This document shows, in pieces, positions 8,251-17,693 of a stretch of DNA of 64,000 bases (its first letter is position 1; every line of letters starts with the position of its first letter). This stretch comes from Chryseobacterium sp. KACC 21268. Lineage in GTDB: Bacteria > Bacteroidota > Bacteroidia > Flavobacteriales > Weeksellaceae. The notes under the pieces were generated by a model, which searched no databases, was not told where the DNA came from, and saw only the letters and a list, made by a program, of their open reading frames with translations. The stretch spans positions 3,286,001-3,350,000 of the forward strand of contig CP117875.1 in assembly GCA_028736075.1 (NCBI GenBank), written 5' to 3'. The position numbers and the translations under genes are program-made.

Positions 8251-9066
8251 TTAAAGACAAGGCAAACCCAAAAGGTCCATTTCCGAACTCCAGAGTAACT
8301 TTATTTTCCCAGTAGGATTGACATCAAAAATGGCTCTTTCCGGAAATTGAACATTCGAAGTCGAAGTTTTATCAAACCATTTGAAGTCATCATAATACGT
8401 GAAGTGCAAGTTCTTGTAATGGGAAAAAACTTTCGGATTGTAGTTTCCAAGACCATACATCATCTCCGTACTTTCCTTGGATGCACTCTTTTTGATTGAT
8501 TTATTGAGTTCAGAATAGTCTTTTCCATAGTCCAGTGGAATCTCCTTTTCTGACGCTATCAGAGGATTTCCCACGGTATTTTTATCGACGTTCAAAATGT
8601 AGGCGACATAGTCATTCGAACATTCGTTGGATTGAAAAACGACTCTTTTCACGTTACATTCTTGGGAAGATTTGGTTCCGTAAACAAAGAACTTTTCTTT
8701 CATTTTCTTTTTGAAAACATCTTCGAATCTCTTATTGTAGATTAATCTGTTCACAAAAAGCGTGTCGTAATATTTGTAATCCTTCATATCTTTTCCGTAA
8801 ATCCACGGAAGAGAATCCTTAACCAAAAACGTTTGATATTCCTTAGAAAGTGGAAGATTATCATTATCAAATTGCACCGGAATACAAATCGCGAAATCCT
8901 TATCTGTCAACTGATAAACGCCAAAAATTGAACTCTTATCAAACTCATAATTTATTTTTTGCTTGATGGTGTCGCTCTTTTTAGTCGCAACAACAGCAAC
9001 TGGTTTTTCCTTTTTACAGGATAAAAAGATGGAGAAAATGATGAAAAGATGAAGGCAATTTTTCAT
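8251..9066 (-). CDS. Putative lipoprotein, unknown function
   Basis: A 271-residue protein with an N-terminal lipoprotein signal (FIIFSIFLSCKKEKPV, Cys about residue 17) and a charged linker. Beyond that I recognise no domain. The mature part has many Tyr, Lys and Asp residues and mixed alpha/beta character. It lies between map (convergent) and uvrA (same strand, 81 bp upstream). Likely attached to the outer membrane facing the periplasm or the surface. Confidence 0.75.
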   Translation of the reverse strand: MKNCLHLFIIFSIFLSCKKEKPVAVVATKKSDTIKQKINYEFDKSSIFGVYQLTDKDFAICIPVQFDNDNLPLSKEYQTFLVKDSLPWIYGKDMKDYKYYDTLFVNRLIYNKRFEDVFKKKMKEKFFVYGTKSSQECNVKRVVFQSNECSNDYVAYILNVDKNTVGNPLIASEKEIPLDYGKDYSELNKSIKKSASKESTEMMYGLGNYNPKVFSHYKNLHFTYYDDFKWFDKTSTSNVQFPERAIFDVNPTGKIKLLWSSEMDLLGLPCL

Positions 9067-9147
9067 TTGTTACTTTTAAGGTTTATAAAAATAAAAAAGA
9101 ATCTGCTTTCACAAATTCTTTTTCTATAATAATATTGATATTTATTT

Positions 9148-11976
9148 TTACATTTCCTTTTTCAAAAACTTCGCTGTCAAACTTTTCTTGGATTTGATAA
9201 TCTGCTCAGGCGTTCCTTCCGCAATGATTTGTCCGCCGTGTTTTCCACCTTCCGGGCCGACATCGATAATGTGGTCAGCGAGTTTGATAACGTCCATATT
9301 ATGTTCGATGATGATGAAGGAATTTCCTAATTCTACCAATTGATTGATGGCTTCCATCAAGACTTTTACATCTTCGAAATGAAGTCCGGTTGTAGGTTCA
9401 TCAAGAATATAAAGTGTATTTCCGGTTTGTCTTTTTGAAAGTTCCGTCGCCAGTTTTACACGTTGAGCTTCTCCTCCACTCAAAGTCGTGGATTGCTGTC
9501 CAATCGTGATGTAACCCAAACCAACATCCTGCAAAGTTTTCACTCTGATATAGATTTTCGGAATCGGCTGAAAGAATTCTACCGCTTCATTGATTGTCAT
9601 TTCCAAAACATCAGAAATCGATTTTCCTTTGTAACGAACTTCCAGAGTTTCGCGGTTGAAACGTTTTCCGTGGCAAGTTTCGCAATGAACGTAAACGTCT
9701 GGTAAGAAATTCATTTCAATGACTTTCAAACCGCCTCCCTGGCAAGTTTCGCACCGTCCGCCTTTTACGTTGAACGAAAAACGTCCAGCTTTGTAACCTC
9801 GGATTTTACTTTCAGGTAATTCCGCAAAAAGATTACGAATATCGGTGAACATTCCAGTGTAAGTCGCTGGATTTGAACGTGGTGTTCTTCCAATTGGACT
9901 TTGGTCAACATCTACGATTTTGTCGATATTATCGATGCCTTCGATGCTTTTGTAAGGCAAAGGTTCCTGAATCGCTCTGTAAAAATGGCGGTTCAGAATT
10001 GGATAAAGCGTTCCATTAATCAAAGACGATTTTCCACTTCCGGAAATCCCTGAAACGACAACCAATTTTCCTAATGGAATTTCGAGATTGACATTTTTAA
10101 GGTTGTTTCCAGTTGCGCCTTTCAGAACAATTGATTTTCCGTTTCCAGCTCTTCGTTCTGCAGGAATTTCAATTTTTCTTTTTCCTGTTAAATAATCCGC
10201 CGTGATTGTCTTCGCTTTTTTGATGTCTTTCGGATGACCTTGCCAAAGGATTTCACCGCCGAATTTTCCCGCTCTCGGACCAATATCCAAAACGTGGTCG
10301 GCTTCCAAAATCATATCTTTATCGTGCTCCACCACCAAAACCGAATTTCCGATGTCACGAAGATGTTTCAGGGAATTTATCAATCTTTCATTATCTCGCT
10401 GGTGAAGACCAATTGAAGGTTCATCCAAAATATAAAGCACGTTTACGAGTTGAGAACCAATTTGTGTCGCCAAACGGATTCGCTGAGATTCGCCTCCGGA
10501 AAGGGTTTTCGAGCTTCTGCTGAGACTCAGATAATCCAAACCGACATCCAGAAGGAATTGCAATCTGGTTTCGATTTCTCTAAGGATTTCGTACGCGATA
10601 ATTTTATTTTTTTCGCTGAAAGTATCTTTTACATCAGCCAGCCATTCCTTCAAATCTAACAAAGAAAGGCCGTTGATTTCTGCAATATTTTTTCCATCAA
10701 TCTTGAAACTCAAACTTTCCTGACGAAGACGCGCGCCTTTACAAGTCGGGCAAACTTCTTCCGTGGTAAAATTTCTTTCCACCAAAACAGCGTCATAATT
10801 TTCACGTTCGTCCACGATTTCTTCAAGAATATGAACCAAACCTTCGAAGTTGATTTTAATCTTTTTCGAGATTCCGGCGTGTTTCAGTTCTTTTGTAATA
10901 TCTTTATTATGACCGTAGTAAATATATTCCAAAGCTTCTTTCGGAATATCTTTGAACGGCGTTGTCAAACTCAAATCGAAAACTTCCAGAATTAATTTAA
11001 TCTGAGAGAGAATCCATTTGTTGGATTTGATTTGCTCGAGTGGCAAAAGCGCACCTTGATTGATTGACAATTTATCATTTTCGACGAAATAGTCGGTGTT
11101 CACTTTTTTAACTGTTCCAAGACCTTTACACGTTTCGCAACTTCCTTTCGGCGAATTGAATGAGAACGTATTCGGTTCCGGCAAAGCCATTGAATCTCCC
11201 GTGATATCGTCCATCAAATTCTTACTGAAAAAATGAATTTCCTCACTTCCCATTTCCTGAATCGCAATCAATCCCTCGCCCATATCGGAAGCGGTTTTCA
11301 GGGATTTCTGCATCCTCAGTTCCGTCGCCGATTCTCCGATAATCCATCTGTCAACCACCACTTCCACATCGTGGGTTTTGTAACGGTCGAGTTTCAAATC
11401 ATATTCGATGTCTTGCAAAACACCGTCGATTCTGGCTTGCGAATAACCTTTTTTGGAAAGATGAATGAACAATTCGTGGTAATGTCCTTTTCTGGAACGC
11501 ACAACAGGCGCCATCAGATAGACTTTTTTTCCCTTGAAGTTTTCTTTGATGGTCTCAAGAATCTGGTCTTCCGTGTAACTCACCAAACGTTTCCCAGAAC
11601 TCATTGAATAAGCATCGGAAACCCTTGCGAACAAAAGTCTCAGATAATCATAAAGTTCGGTAATCGTTCCAACGGTCGAACGTGGATTTTTGTTAGTCGT
11701 TTTTTGTTCGATGGCGATAACTGGAGAAAGTCCTTCAATTTTATCAACATCCGGACGTTCCAATCCGCCAAGAAACTGTCTTGCATACGCAGAAAACGTC
11801 TCAATGTATCGCCTTTGCCCTTCCGCAAAAATCGTATCAAATGCGAGGGAAGATTTTCCGCTTCCGGAAAGTCCTGTGATGACCACCAATTCGTTGCGTG
11901 GGATTTTGACGGTGATGTTTTTGAGGTTGTGTTCTCTAGCGCCGTATATTTCGATAAATTCCTGATTATCTTTCAT
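9148..11976 (-). CDS. uvrA: Excinuclease ABC subunit A
   Basis: The 942-residue damage-recognition ATPase of nucleotide excision repair. The N-terminal half has Walker [10 protein letters not shown] (35-43), zinc-type CETCKGLG near 275 and [10 protein letters not shown] near 415. The first signature is [15 protein letters not shown], with Walker [12 protein letters not shown]. The second ATPase has [12 protein letters not shown] near 640, the CETCQGGG...CETCHGKRF zinc module, signature [15 protein letters not shown] and [11 protein letters not shown]. It is full length with no frameshift. UvrA dimers load UvrB on damaged DNA. A minus-strand TAAATTTG (12087-12094) about 110 bp upstream may be its promoter. 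Confidence 0.97.
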   Translation of the reverse strand: MKDNQEFIEIYGAREHNLKNITVKIPRNELVVITGLSGSGKSSLAFDTIFAEGQRRYIETFSAYARQFLGGLERPDVDKIEGLSPVIAIEQKTTNKNPRSTVGTITELYDYLRLLFARVSDAYSMSSGKRLVSYTEDQILETIKENFKGKKVYLMAPVVRSRKGHYHELFIHLSKKGYSQARIDGVLQDIEYDLKLDRYKTHDVEVVVDRWIIGESATELRMQKSLKTASDMGEGLIAIQEMGSEEIHFFSKNLMDDITGDSMALPEPNTFSFNSPKGSCETCKGLGTVKKVNTDYFVENDKLSINQGALLPLEQIKSNKWILSQIKLILEVFDLSLTTPFKDIPKEALEYIYYGHNKDITKELKHAGISKKIKINFEGLVHILEEIVDERENYDAVLVERNFTTEEVCPTCKGARLRQESLSFKIDGKNIAEINGLSLLDLKEWLADVKDTFSEKNKIIAYEILREIETRLQFLLDVGLDYLSLSRSSKTLSGGESQRIRLATQIGSQLVNVLYILDEPSIGLHQRDNERLINSLKHLRDIGNSVLVVEHDKDMILEADHVLDIGPRAGKFGGEILWQGHPKDIKKAKTITADYLTGKRKIEIPAERRAGNGKSIVLKGATGNNLKNVNLEIPLGKLVVVSGISGSGKSSLINGTLYPILNRHFYRAIQEPLPYKSIEGIDNIDKIVDVDQSPIGRTPRSNPATYTGMFTDIRNLFAELPESKIRGYKAGRFSFNVKGGRCETCQGGGLKVIEMNFLPDVYVHCETCHGKRFNRETLEVRYKGKSISDVLEMTINEAVEFFQPIPKIYIRVKTLQDVGLGYITIGQQSTTLSGGEAQRVKLATELSKRQTGNTLYILDEPTTGLHFEDVKVLMEAINQLVELGNSFIIIEHNMDVIKLADHIIDVGPEGGKHGGQIIAEGTPEQIIKSKKSLTAKFLKKEM

Positions 11977-12191
11977 TTATAGATATTCATTTCTTTTTTA
12001 AAGGTCAAATGGAATCGCTAATTTTTATTGTTTTCTTCACTTTTAATGACAGCGATTTCATTGAAAAGTCCAATTCTGGGAAAACGCAAATTTACGGAAA
12101 TTAACTTGTTTATGAATCATTGCAGAGTACCAAGTTTTGTTAAATTAGTAAGGTTTGAAAAATCTTTGGTGAAAAACTTTGAGCTTAGTAT

Positions 12192-12309
12192 TTAACACAA
12201 AGACACAAGAAAAATCCGTTGAAAAAAGTTTAAGGCACGGGAAAATCAAAGATTTTCATTTTATAGCCATTTTGACATTGTAATTTGTGCGTTTGCGTAG
12301 TAACTTAAT
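12192..12309 (+). repeat. Dispersed repeat family 3, copy a (degenerate)
   Basis: Starts TTAACACAAAGACACAAG, contains GTTTAAGGCAC, and ends in a degraded inverse of the start (TTTGTGCGTTTGCGTAGTAA). Related to the elements at 15710-15846, 20529-20650 and 24240-24290. Confidence 0.6.
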
Positions 12310-12376
12310 CAGCGCCAGAATCCAAGTTTAATAATATTTAACAGAGTTTTGGACTTAAATAAATTTTTGATAGACC

Positions 12377-12384
12377 TATCTTTG
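12377..12384 (+). promoter_or_regulatory. -7 promoter element for the S1/P1 nuclease
   Basis: TATCTTTG followed by C is the most common form of TAnnTTTG in flavobacteria. A TTG at 12349-12351 is 25 bases upstream, slightly far for a -33 box. The predicted leader is about 100 nt. Confidence 0.55.
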
Positions 12385-12492
12385 CGACTTGAAATAAATT
12401 AAAAAATGAAACACCTATAACTAAAATTTCTTCAAAAAGGAAATATATCTGGGTGTAACATCTGACCATTAACAAAAAATAAATATTTACAG

Positions 12493-13287
12493 ATGAAAAG
12501 TATTTTATCAAAATTCACATTTGCTGTTTTAATATTCTCATCTTTCTACTGCTTCGCTTGGGGATTGACTGGACATCGCGTGATTGCAGAGATTGCGCAA
12601 CATCATTTGAGTTCGAAAGCCGACAGAAAAATCAAGAAACTTCTGGAAAATCAGAAATTGGCCTATTACGCCAACTGGCCGGATTTCATCAAGTCTGATA
12701 CGACTGGCGTTTGGAAAGAAACGTCGTCTTGGCACTATGTGAACATCAATGCACAGAAGAATTTTCAGCAATTCAAAGATTCTTTGGAGGCTCAGAAAAG
12801 TCCGAATCTTTATACACAAATTAAAAGCCTTGCAACGAAAATCAAAGATAAAAATACATCGGAATCTGATAAAAGAAATGCTCTGATTTTCTTGGTCCAT
12901 CTGGTGGGCGACCTACATCAGCCACTTCACGTTGGGCGTTTCGAAGATTTGGGAGGAAATAAAATCAATGTGACTTATTTTGGACAAAACACGAATTTAC
13001 ATTCACTTTGGGATTCGAAAATGGTAGAGGACAGAAAATATTCTTACACAGAATTTGCAAACCTTTTGGACATCAAATCTAAAGATGACGTGAAAAATAT
13101 TCAAGGCGGAACTTTGCAGGATTGGCTGTATGACAGTCAGAAAATTGCAAACTCCATCTATTTTCATACGCCGAAAGATTCCAAATTGAGCTACGATTAC
13201 AATTACCGTTTCGAATCTACTGTTGAAAGACAATTGTTGTACGGCGGATTACGTTTGGCGAAAGTGCTGAATGATGTTTTCGGGTAA
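12493..13287 (+). CDS. S1/P1-type zinc nuclease, exported
   Basis: A 264-residue protein with a signal peptide (1-22) cleaved before W23. In this family the mature N-terminal Trp is itself a zinc ligand. The full ligand set for three zinc ions is present: W23, H28, D64, H81, H136, D140, H146, H170 and D174, with motifs WGLTGHRVIAEIA, LVHLVGDLHQPLHVGR and NLHSLWDSKM. S1/P1 nucleases cut single-stranded DNA and RNA and can act as 3'-nucleotidases, so a role in periplasmic or extracellular nucleic acid scavenging is likely. Single gene with its own promoter. Confidence 0.93.
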   Translation: MKSILSKFTFAVLIFSSFYCFAWGLTGHRVIAEIAQHHLSSKADRKIKKLLENQKLAYYANWPDFIKSDTTGVWKETSSWHYVNINAQKNFQQFKDSLEAQKSPNLYTQIKSLATKIKDKNTSESDKRNALIFLVHLVGDLHQPLHVGRFEDLGGNKINVTYFGQNTNLHSLWDSKMVEDRKYSYTEFANLLDIKSKDDVKNIQGGTLQDWLYDSQKIANSIYFHTPKDSKLSYDYNYRFESTVERQLLYGGLRLAKVLNDVFG

Positions 13288-13310
13288 AAAATAAGAGATA
13301 AATAAATTCT

Positions 13311-13351
13311 CGCAGATTTTTTGGATTTTGCAGATTAGTATAAATCTGCAG
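13311..13351 (+). repeat. Dispersed repeat family 2, copy a
   Basis: CGCAGATTT, a short spacer, ATTTTGCAGATTA, then AAATCTGCAG. It contains a TGCAGATT/AATCTGCA hairpin (13329-13336 and 13343-13350). It lies 23 bp after the S1/P1 nuclease and could serve as its terminator. Related to 23942-24004. Confidence 0.55.
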
Positions 13352-13389
13352 AATTACTAAATCAACAAGAAAAAATTATTAAATAAAAA

Positions 13390-14226
13390 TTATTTTAACA
13401 AGTCCAATTCCAACAGGTTATTGGACTTTTTTATTTCTTCCTTCAACCGTTTTTCTCTTTCGCGGAGATAGTCATTTTTGTTGACCATTTTACCATTATC
13501 ATTGACCTCGTCCATTTCACTCAAAGTTTGTCGAATCGACTTATTCGGGTCATCTCTGAATTCTTTTAAAATCTGTTTATACTTTTCCTGAGACACATTT
13601 TGATTGGTTCCGAAATCGAAAACAAAATTATCATCTTTTGCATTGATACTTTTTAATTTCTGAATTCCAGCCAGTGTAAAAGTATGAGAATTAGTAGAAT
13701 CGTGAATCTTTAAAATAAGGCCCGGCAAACCTCTGAATTTGTATGGACCTTCCTGAATTGGAATTTCCGTCGTGAACCAAGCTGTCCATTTTCTACCAGC
13801 AAATTCGGTTTCTGCTTTTTGGATTTTAAAATTTCCTAATACATCATTTTCAGGTGAAATTTTCCAATTGATAACTCTATCATCTTTGACATTGTATTTT
13901 ACCTGAGCAATTCTTGAAATCATTAAAACAGAAAAATCAGGATAATTTTTGATGATAAAGTACGAGTTTTTACTTTTCTTAATTTTTAAATTTGAATCAG
14001 AAATCCCTTTATCAACATTCGATTTTGAGATTGAATCGTATTTAAAATTATCGTAGCTGTAGAATTTTGAAAATTTGTCGGAGACATCCAAAGCCATTAA
14101 TTCTGATTCAATTTTGTCACGATTGAGAGAATCCGAAACAGATTTGTATTCGTACAGGAATCTTTGGTTTTGAGACTTTAAATTGAAAGAAATGGTGAGG
14201 AAAATAAAAAGCAGTTTTAACTTCAT
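13390..14226 (-). CDS. GLPGLI family protein
   Basis: A 278-residue exported protein with a signal peptide (1-18, ending NLKSQ). It carries the diagnostic motif in YKFRGLPGLILKIHD at about residue 163, from which this Bacteroidetes family takes its name, preceded by a WTAWFTTEIPIQEGPY segment. The function of GLPGLI proteins is not established; they are usually periplasmic and often occur near TonB-dependent systems, none of which is visible here. It is the last gene of a minus-strand run with the acetyltransferase (32 bp) and UbiA genes. No catalytic residues can be assigned. Confidence 0.9.
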   Translation of the reverse strand: MKLKLLFIFLTISFNLKSQNQRFLYEYKSVSDSLNRDKIESELMALDVSDKFSKFYSYDNFKYDSISKSNVDKGISDSNLKIKKSKNSYFIIKNYPDFSVLMISRIAQVKYNVKDDRVINWKISPENDVLGNFKIQKAETEFAGRKWTAWFTTEIPIQEGPYKFRGLPGLILKIHDSTNSHTFTLAGIQKLKSINAKDDNFVFDFGTNQNVSQEKYKQILKEFRDDPNKSIRQTLSEMDEVNDNGKMVNKNDYLREREKRLKEEIKKSNNLLELDLLK

Positions 14227-14258
14227 TCGAAAATCTTTTCAAATAAAGATAAGAAAAT

Positions 14259-14747
14259 TTAGTCTAATTTTTTAAGCATCCAAAGATTACAACCAGAATG
14301 CCCTGAATTCCCCAAAGGTCTTTCCAAATATTGAAAGCCTTGTTTTTCATAGATAGAAACTGCTTTGCTAAATTCTGGAATACTTTCGAGATAAACTTTT
14401 TTATAACCTAATTCTTCAGCTTTTTCAAGACATTTTTCGAGTAATAATTTTCCAATTCCTTTTCCTCTCGCTTCTTTTGAAAGATAAAATTTAGCGAGTT
14501 CTGTTGTGTCATCAGGCAAATTGTCAGTGGGGAAAATTCCGCAACAGCCTAAAATCAAACCATCTTCCTCCGCTACAAACAAAGCTGATTTCTCAGTTTG
14601 AAAGAGTGAATATAAATCATCTGTCGTCGGGTCGGAATAAACTGTTCCATCGGTGCAACTTACTTCAAAATCGTGGAAGGCTGTTCTGATAATTTTGGCA
14701 AGAATGGCGTTGTCTTCAGCTTTGTTTTCTCTAATGATTACTGACAT
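14259..14747 (-). CDS. GNAT family N-acetyltransferase
   Basis: A 162-residue single-domain acetyltransferase. The acetyl-CoA binding loop is clear: KEARGKGIGKLLLEKCLEKA at about residues 91-110 (R/QxxGxG/A pattern). A GCCGIFPTDNLP strand precedes it and a KVYLESIPEFSKAVSIYEKQGF segment follows, typical of GNAT motifs A and B. The acceptor substrate is unknown. Its 3' end is 32 bp from the GLPGLI gene and its start is 15 bp from the end of the UbiA gene, so co-transcription is likely. Confidence 0.9.
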   Translation of the reverse strand: MSVIIRENKAEDNAILAKIIRTAFHDFEVSCTDGTVYSDPTTDDLYSLFQTEKSALFVAEEDGLILGCCGIFPTDNLPDDTTELAKFYLSKEARGKGIGKLLLEKCLEKAEELGYKKVYLESIPEFSKAVSIYEKQGFQYLERPLGNSGHSGCNLWMLKKLD

Positions 14748-14762
14748 TTTTTTGAAAATATT

Positions 14763-15686
14763 TTAAATTAACCAAGGATATTTGTGATATATTCCATCCA
14801 AAAGCATTGCGAGAATTCCAAAGAAAATCCAAAGTCTGAGAAGATTTAAAGATTTGAATTTATCGTTTTTTTGATTTCTGAACAACATATAAACTGTTCC
14901 CAGAATCACAACGATTGTCAGTAGAAAATACCAAGCAATAATATTTTTGAAGCCAATTCCAACGCTTAAAATCAATGAAACAATCAAGGTGATAATTAAT
15001 AAAATTAATAAAATAGACCTCGTGTTTTGAAATCCCAATCGATTCGCAATCGTTTCGTAACCAAACATTTTATCTGCATTTCTTGTCAAAGTATCTTTTG
15101 TAACGTCGATGATGAAAAGCATTAGAAAAAGAAAGATTGCCAGAAACAAAATCTTTAGTGAAAACGTCTGATAATAAATCAACATTCCGAAGAATGGATA
15201 AAGCGTCAACGCTACGAACGTAAAATTATTAAGGACAATAATTTTGCTGAGTTTATGGCTGTAAAACCACATCAAAAACTGATAAATCAAGAAGAAAATA
15301 AAAACACGATGCGATACGAAAAACGCCAATCCAAGCGACAATGCGTTGAGAATGACATACGCCGTCAGAAAATATTTTTCCTTGAGGAAATTCTGTAATC
15401 TGGAACGGAAAGGTTTGACCAATTGGTCTTTTTCCTTATCATAAAATCGATTGATAATTCCGCCTGCTAATATGCTGAGAACGGAACAAATGATGATAAA
15501 GTGAACCTTATAATCGAAAACGAAATTTCTGAAACTTTCTTCACGATTGAACAGGAAAAACGTGGAAACGTAAATTGCGAATGTGAGCAAAACTGCAACA
15601 AAAAAACGAGCGCCCAAAAGAAAACCCATCAACTGAGAAACACGGTACAGGGCATTTCGGGAAGTTGGTTTCGTTTCGTTGGTCAT
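14763..15686 (-). CDS. UbiA family prenyltransferase
   Basis: A 307-residue integral membrane protein with about eight or nine transmembrane helices. It has both Asp-rich prenyl-diphosphate motifs: NxxxDxxxD as N79, D83, D87 in NRFYDKEKD, and D194/D198 in IIDVTKDTLTRNADK. The family transfers a prenyl chain to an aromatic or glycerol-phosphate acceptor at the membrane. Flavobacterial members next to a mevalonate-kinase-like gene are often annotated as geranylgeranylglycerol-phosphate geranylgeranyltransferase, but the acceptor cannot be read from sequence. The GHMP kinase lies 164 bp upstream on the same strand. A role in quinone or other prenyl-lipid synthesis remains possible. Confidence 0.88.
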   Translation of the reverse strand: MTNETKPTSRNALYRVSQLMGFLLGARFFVAVLLTFAIYVSTFFLFNREESFRNFVFDYKVHFIIICSVLSILAGGIINRFYDKEKDQLVKPFRSRLQNFLKEKYFLTAYVILNALSLGLAFFVSHRVFIFFLIYQFLMWFYSHKLSKIIVLNNFTFVALTLYPFFGMLIYYQTFSLKILFLAIFLFLMLFIIDVTKDTLTRNADKMFGYETIANRLGFQNTRSILLILLIITLIVSLILSVGIGFKNIIAWYFLLTIVVILGTVYMLFRNQKNDKFKSLNLLRLWIFFGILAMLLDGIYHKYPWLI

Positions 15687-15709
15687 TTTTTATTTTTGAT
15701 AAATCTTTT

Positions 15710-15846
15710 AACCACAAAAGTCACAAAAGATTTTGATACAATTGAGAATTAAAATTAAAAAAGTAAAATTCAAAAGAGCAAAAAGGTGAAACTTTGTAGA
15801 CTTTTAAGTAAAATCTTCAAGCTATCCTTTTGTGACTTTTGTGGTT
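15710..15846. repeat. Repeat family 3, copy b: perfect 20-bp terminal inverted repeat
   Basis: AACCACAAAAGTCACAAAAG at 15710-15729 is repeated perfectly inverted at 15827-15846, with a 97-bp AT-rich interior. The element fills nearly all of the spacer between the GHMP kinase stop (15851) and the UbiA start (15686). No open frame or transposase lies inside, so it resembles a MITE-like or structural RNA element. Confidence 0.75.
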
Positions 15847-15850
15847 GAAA

Positions 15851-16777
15851 CTAGAATCTATAAATCACTTCTTTGTGAAAACCTTCCAGCATTTTCTCCG
15901 CCTTTTCATAATCTTTGGAGAAGCCAAGAATATAACCTCCGCCTCCACTACCACAAAGTTTGAGGTAATAGGCATTGGAATCGATTCCTTTTTTCCAGAT
16001 GTTGAAAAGATTTTCCGGAATCATCGGGCGGAAATGTTCGTAAGCCCAAACGGATAATTTCTTCAGGTTCTTGAAAAACGGATTCATATCTTTTCTAAGG
16101 AAAGCGTCGATGCAAGCGTTGTTGTAACGGATGAATTCTTCTTTCAAAGTCTTGCGGAAACCTTCGTTTTTCAACTTTTCGAAGAAGATTTGAATCATTG
16201 GCCCAGTTTCGCCAATCGTTCCAGAATCAATCAGGAAAATTGCGCCTTTGCCCAATTCTTCTGCTGGAATGGAAACTTTGTCAACGCTGTCTTTGCTTTC
16301 AATCAGAATCGGAAGATTCATAAAGCAAATCAACGGGTCGATTCCTGAACTTTTTCCGTGGAAATAACTTTCCAACTGACCGAAAATCATTTTCAAATCC
16401 TTCAGTTCGTTTTTGGAAATCGTATCAGGTTCTCTTTTTGTGAAAGAATATTTTTCGAAAATCGCGGCCACCAAAGCGCCCGAACTCCCTACTCCATAAC
16501 CTTGCGGAATATTGGAATCGAAGAACAAACCTTTTGCGATGTCTGCTTTGAAAGATTGTACGTTGAGTTTAAATTCCTCAGGCAATTCCAAATCCAAAAG
16601 ATAATTGGAATATTTATCCAAAGATTGGTTGGATTTCTTTTCAAAATCGTTGTCCAAATCGGAAAATTTGAGTGTTCCTTTATAAAAACTGTACGGTAAA
16701 GTGAGCCCTTGAGAATCCTCAATAATGCCATACTCACCGAAGAGAAGAATTTTAGCGTAAAATAAAGGGTTTGTCAT
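15851..16777 (-). CDS. GHMP kinase, mevalonate-kinase-like
   Basis: A 308-residue kinase. It has a substrate-side Lys in FYAKILLFGEYGIIED (K9), the ATP-binding glycine loop PQGYGVGSSGALVAA (91-105) and the C-terminal GHMP motif LKLCGSGGGGYILGF (about 272-286). This arrangement matches mevalonate kinases, and flavobacteria make isoprenoids by the mevalonate route, so phosphorylation of mevalonate is the most likely reaction. Other GHMP substrates are possible. A minus-strand TAAATTTG at 16795-16802 lies just upstream of the start and gives a short leader. The next gene is a UbiA prenyltransferase, which fits an isoprenoid theme. Confidence 0.85.
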   Translation of the reverse strand: MTNPLFYAKILLFGEYGIIEDSQGLTLPYSFYKGTLKFSDLDNDFEKKSNQSLDKYSNYLLDLELPEEFKLNVQSFKADIAKGLFFDSNIPQGYGVGSSGALVAAIFEKYSFTKREPDTISKNELKDLKMIFGQLESYFHGKSSGIDPLICFMNLPILIESKDSVDKVSIPAEELGKGAIFLIDSGTIGETGPMIQIFFEKLKNEGFRKTLKEEFIRYNNACIDAFLRKDMNPFFKNLKKLSVWAYEHFRPMIPENLFNIWKKGIDSNAYYLKLCGSGGGGYILGFSKDYEKAEKMLEGFHKEVIYRF

Positions 16778-16794
16778 AGTGTGTTTTGATGTTG

Positions 16795-16802
16795 CAAATT
16801 TA
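16795..16802 (-). promoter_or_regulatory. -7 promoter element for the GHMP kinase
   Basis: Minus-strand TAAATTTG followed by C, 17 bases before the ATG, matches TAnnTTTG. Confidence 0.5.
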
Positions 16803-16872
16803 CAAAAAATAAACTATTCGACTATTATCAAAAAATGAACCGCGATTTTAAATTTTTATTAATTATTCAAAA

Positions 16873-17685
16873 TTAATCTGATGATGGATACAATTTCAAA
16901 AATCCTTCGTAAACGCTTTTGTGCAAAATGGTTGCGTGATTATCGTCCTGCATTAGGTTATATTCTAATTTCAGTTTCTTTTTTCCTGAATTTTTGAGAA
17001 TTTGAAAAAGTGAATCCGCATCTTTTACCATTGTTTTATGTTCATTTTTCCCGACAGACACATAGACAAATCTTTCTTCATCTTTTTGTGAGGAAAGTAA
17101 TGAATTAGCCTTATTCAAAAGACTTTCATCATCCCACCAAAGACTTGGACTGGTGATGAAATAGTGGGTGAAAAGTTCTGGTTTATTCAATAAAATCTCA
17201 GTTGCCAAAAGTCCGCCGAGAGATTGACCAATGATATATTTTGTCTTATCTGTCTTATAATTTTTATTGATGAAAGATTGCAATTCTTTTTCAACAAATT
17301 CAATAAACTTGTCGGAATGTCCTGTCGTAGGATAATCATTCCGCAAATCTTTCAAATCTGTATGGAACGTGAAATCCCTTTTTCTATCAACGTTTGCAAT
17401 ACCAACAATGATGAAATCCGGCATTTTGAACTGCAGATTAAAAAACTGCTGAAGTCCCACCAGATGAAGGAAATCTTCATTCATACTTCCGTCCAGAATG
17501 TAAATGACAGGATAACTTTTCGCCTTGTCATAAGTCTGTGGAAGATAGATATTGAGTGTTCTTTTTTCATTAAGAATCTTAGAATCCAAAGTTATTTTTT
17601 TCCCAATAATCAAATCTTCTGAAACCGAAGTTTGAGCGTTGAAAGCTGTAAACAGTAATAAGAACAGGAAACCTAAAATTCTCAA
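16873..17685 (-). CDS. Exported putative esterase (alpha/beta hydrolase)
   Basis: A 270-residue protein with a signal peptide (about 1-17, LLLFTAFNAQ). The nucleophile elbow GQSLGG has S155, the strand YPVIYILDGS is typical of the Fes/IroE/esterase-D type 'putative esterase' family, and a C-terminal DDNHATILHKS supplies the probable catalytic His at about 250. Such enzymes hydrolyse esters, for example siderophore or acyl esters, in the periplasm. The substrate is unknown. The only usable start is a TTG at 17685, eight bases after the stop codon of the UMF1 transporter, so translation is probably coupled. Confidence 0.85.
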   Translation of the reverse strand: MRILGFLFLLLFTAFNAQTSVSEDLIIGKKITLDSKILNEKRTLNIYLPQTYDKAKSYPVIYILDGSMNEDFLHLVGLQQFFNLQFKMPDFIIVGIANVDRKRDFTFHTDLKDLRNDYPTTGHSDKFIEFVEKELQSFINKNYKTDKTKYIIGQSLGGLLATEILLNKPELFTHYFITSPSLWWDDESLLNKANSLLSSQKDEERFVYVSVGKNEHKTMVKDADSLFQILKNSGKKKLKLEYNLMQDDNHATILHKSVYEGFLKLYPSSD

Positions 17686-17693
17686 AATGACAA

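Larger units (their letters stand above)
11977..12492. other. Gene-free spacer between uvrA and the S1/P1 nuclease
   Basis: A 516-bp spacer between divergent genes. It holds a minus-strand TAAATTTG (12087-12094) for uvrA, a degenerate copy of repeat family 3 (12192-12309) and a plus-strand TATCTTTG (12377-12384) for the nuclease. An ATG at 12406 opens only five codons, so no gene is called. Confidence 0.6.

Noticed and set aside
12406-12420. Mini-frame MKHL-stop in the leader of the S1/P1 nuclease gene
   Set aside because: Five codons only, no attenuator structure nearby; too short to support a leader peptide.
15710-15846. Insertion sequence bounded by the 20-bp inverted repeats
   Set aside because: The interior is only 97 bp with no open frame, so it cannot encode a transposase; recorded as a repeat instead.
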